A DNA stretch of 5,621 nt from Modestobacter sp. (GTDB lineage: Bacteria > Actinomycetota > Actinomycetes > Mycobacteriales > Geodermatophilaceae), in assembly GCA_025963425.1 (NCBI GenBank), contig JAOPUQ010000384.1, positions 1 to 5,621 on the forward strand, given 5' to 3'. The position numbers and the translations under genes are program-made. The notes beneath the pieces were generated by a model. It did no database searches and was not told the origin of the DNA. It was given only the letters and a program-made list of their open reading frames with translations. Each line of letters starts with the position of its first letter. The first letter of the stretch is position 1. Of the stretch, positions 5,498 to 5,621 are shown piece after piece.

Positions 5498-5621
5498 ATG
5501 CGTCTGTTCCGCATGTTCTCCGCCGTGGAGGCCACCGCACACTGCGACCTCCCCTGCGGCGTCTACGACCCGGCCCAGGCCCGCATCGAGGCCGAGAGCG
5601 TCAAGGCCATCCAGGAGAAGT
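5498..5621 (+). CDS. sodN: Nickel superoxide dismutase, N-terminal part only
   Basis: Partial gene running off the right edge: 41 complete codons plus one base are present, of about 130-145 expected. The product dismutates superoxide to oxygen and hydrogen peroxide in the cytosol as a nickel-containing homohexamer. Seen: a 14-residue propeptide MRLFRMFSAVEATA, then HCDLPCGVYDP, the nickel hook, whose mature residues His1, Cys2 and Cys6 are the known nickel ligands and Tyr9 lies in the active site. The following residues AQARIEAESVKAIQEK match the family closely. The propeptide must be cleaved between Ala14 and His15, the job of the adjacent divergent sodX product. Start ATG 5498 is supported by GGAGG at 5486-5490. 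Regulation by nickel or oxidative stress is known for the family in Streptomyces; here only the palindrome upstream hints at a regulator. Confidence 0.96.
   Translation, partial: MRLFRMFSAVEATAHCDLPCGVYDPAQARIEAESVKAIQEK

Noticed and set aside
1..5621. Defence system, mobile element, CRISPR array, riboswitch or RNA gene
   Set aside because: No transposase, integrase, repeat array, tRNA-like or riboswitch-like structure was recognised, and almost every base is accounted for by ordinary chromosomal genes.

Overview
The window is very GC-rich with strong G/C third-position bias. Its gene content (a KGD-type 2-oxoglutarate decarboxylase, a DUF6104-like small protein, a nickel superoxide dismutase with its own maturation protease, and at least two probable leaderless promoters) points to a high-GC actinobacterium. 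Codon and protein style suggest Geodermatophilaceae (Blastococcus/Geodermatophilus/Modestobacter), but that genus-level guess is from pattern memory only. No mobile elements, rRNA/tRNA genes, CRISPR arrays or obvious foreign DNA were seen. The window is nearly all coding and both edges cut a gene.

Left part, plus strand (1-3838): the 3' end of kgd (1-630) is followed 12 bases later by a 62-residue DUF6104-like protein (643-831), then 7 bases later by a Bcr/CflA drug-efflux MFS transporter (839-2074). The transporter stop overlaps (ATGA) the start of a YdjM/DUF457 membrane protein annotated as a metal-dependent hydrolase (2071-2856). Spacing is tight enough for a single transcript. After a 22-base gap comes a D-2-hydroxyacid dehydrogenase (2879-3838), with a TANNNT -10 element placed just right for leaderless transcription from its GTG.

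Centre and right, minus strand (3845-5445): a short-form malic enzyme (5029-3845) converges on the dehydrogenase. The two stop codons are only 6 bases apart and sit in a shared hairpin, a likely bidirectional terminator. Upstream of the malic enzyme, 32 bases away and on the same strand, is sodX, the S26-family protease that matures nickel SOD. The malic enzyme has its own probable leaderless promoter in that short gap.

Right edge, plus strand (5498-5621, cut off): sodN, the nickel superoxide dismutase, starts divergently from sodX. Its Ni-hook motif is visible after a 14-residue propeptide. Substrate (SodN) and processing protease (SodX) therefore sit head to head. The short region between them holds a candidate sodN -10 box, a perfect 12-bp palindrome directly upstream of it, and a strong Shine-Dalgarno.

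Functionally this is mostly ordinary chromosomal housekeeping: 2-oxoacid/TCA-linked metabolism (KGD, hydroxyacid dehydrogenase, malic enzyme), one efflux pump, one membrane protein of unclear role, and oxidative-stress defence. I did not find a convincing undescribed multi-gene system. The points most worth checking are the sodN/sodX control region, the leaderless starts, the stop-codon-spanning terminator and the small protein behind kgd.
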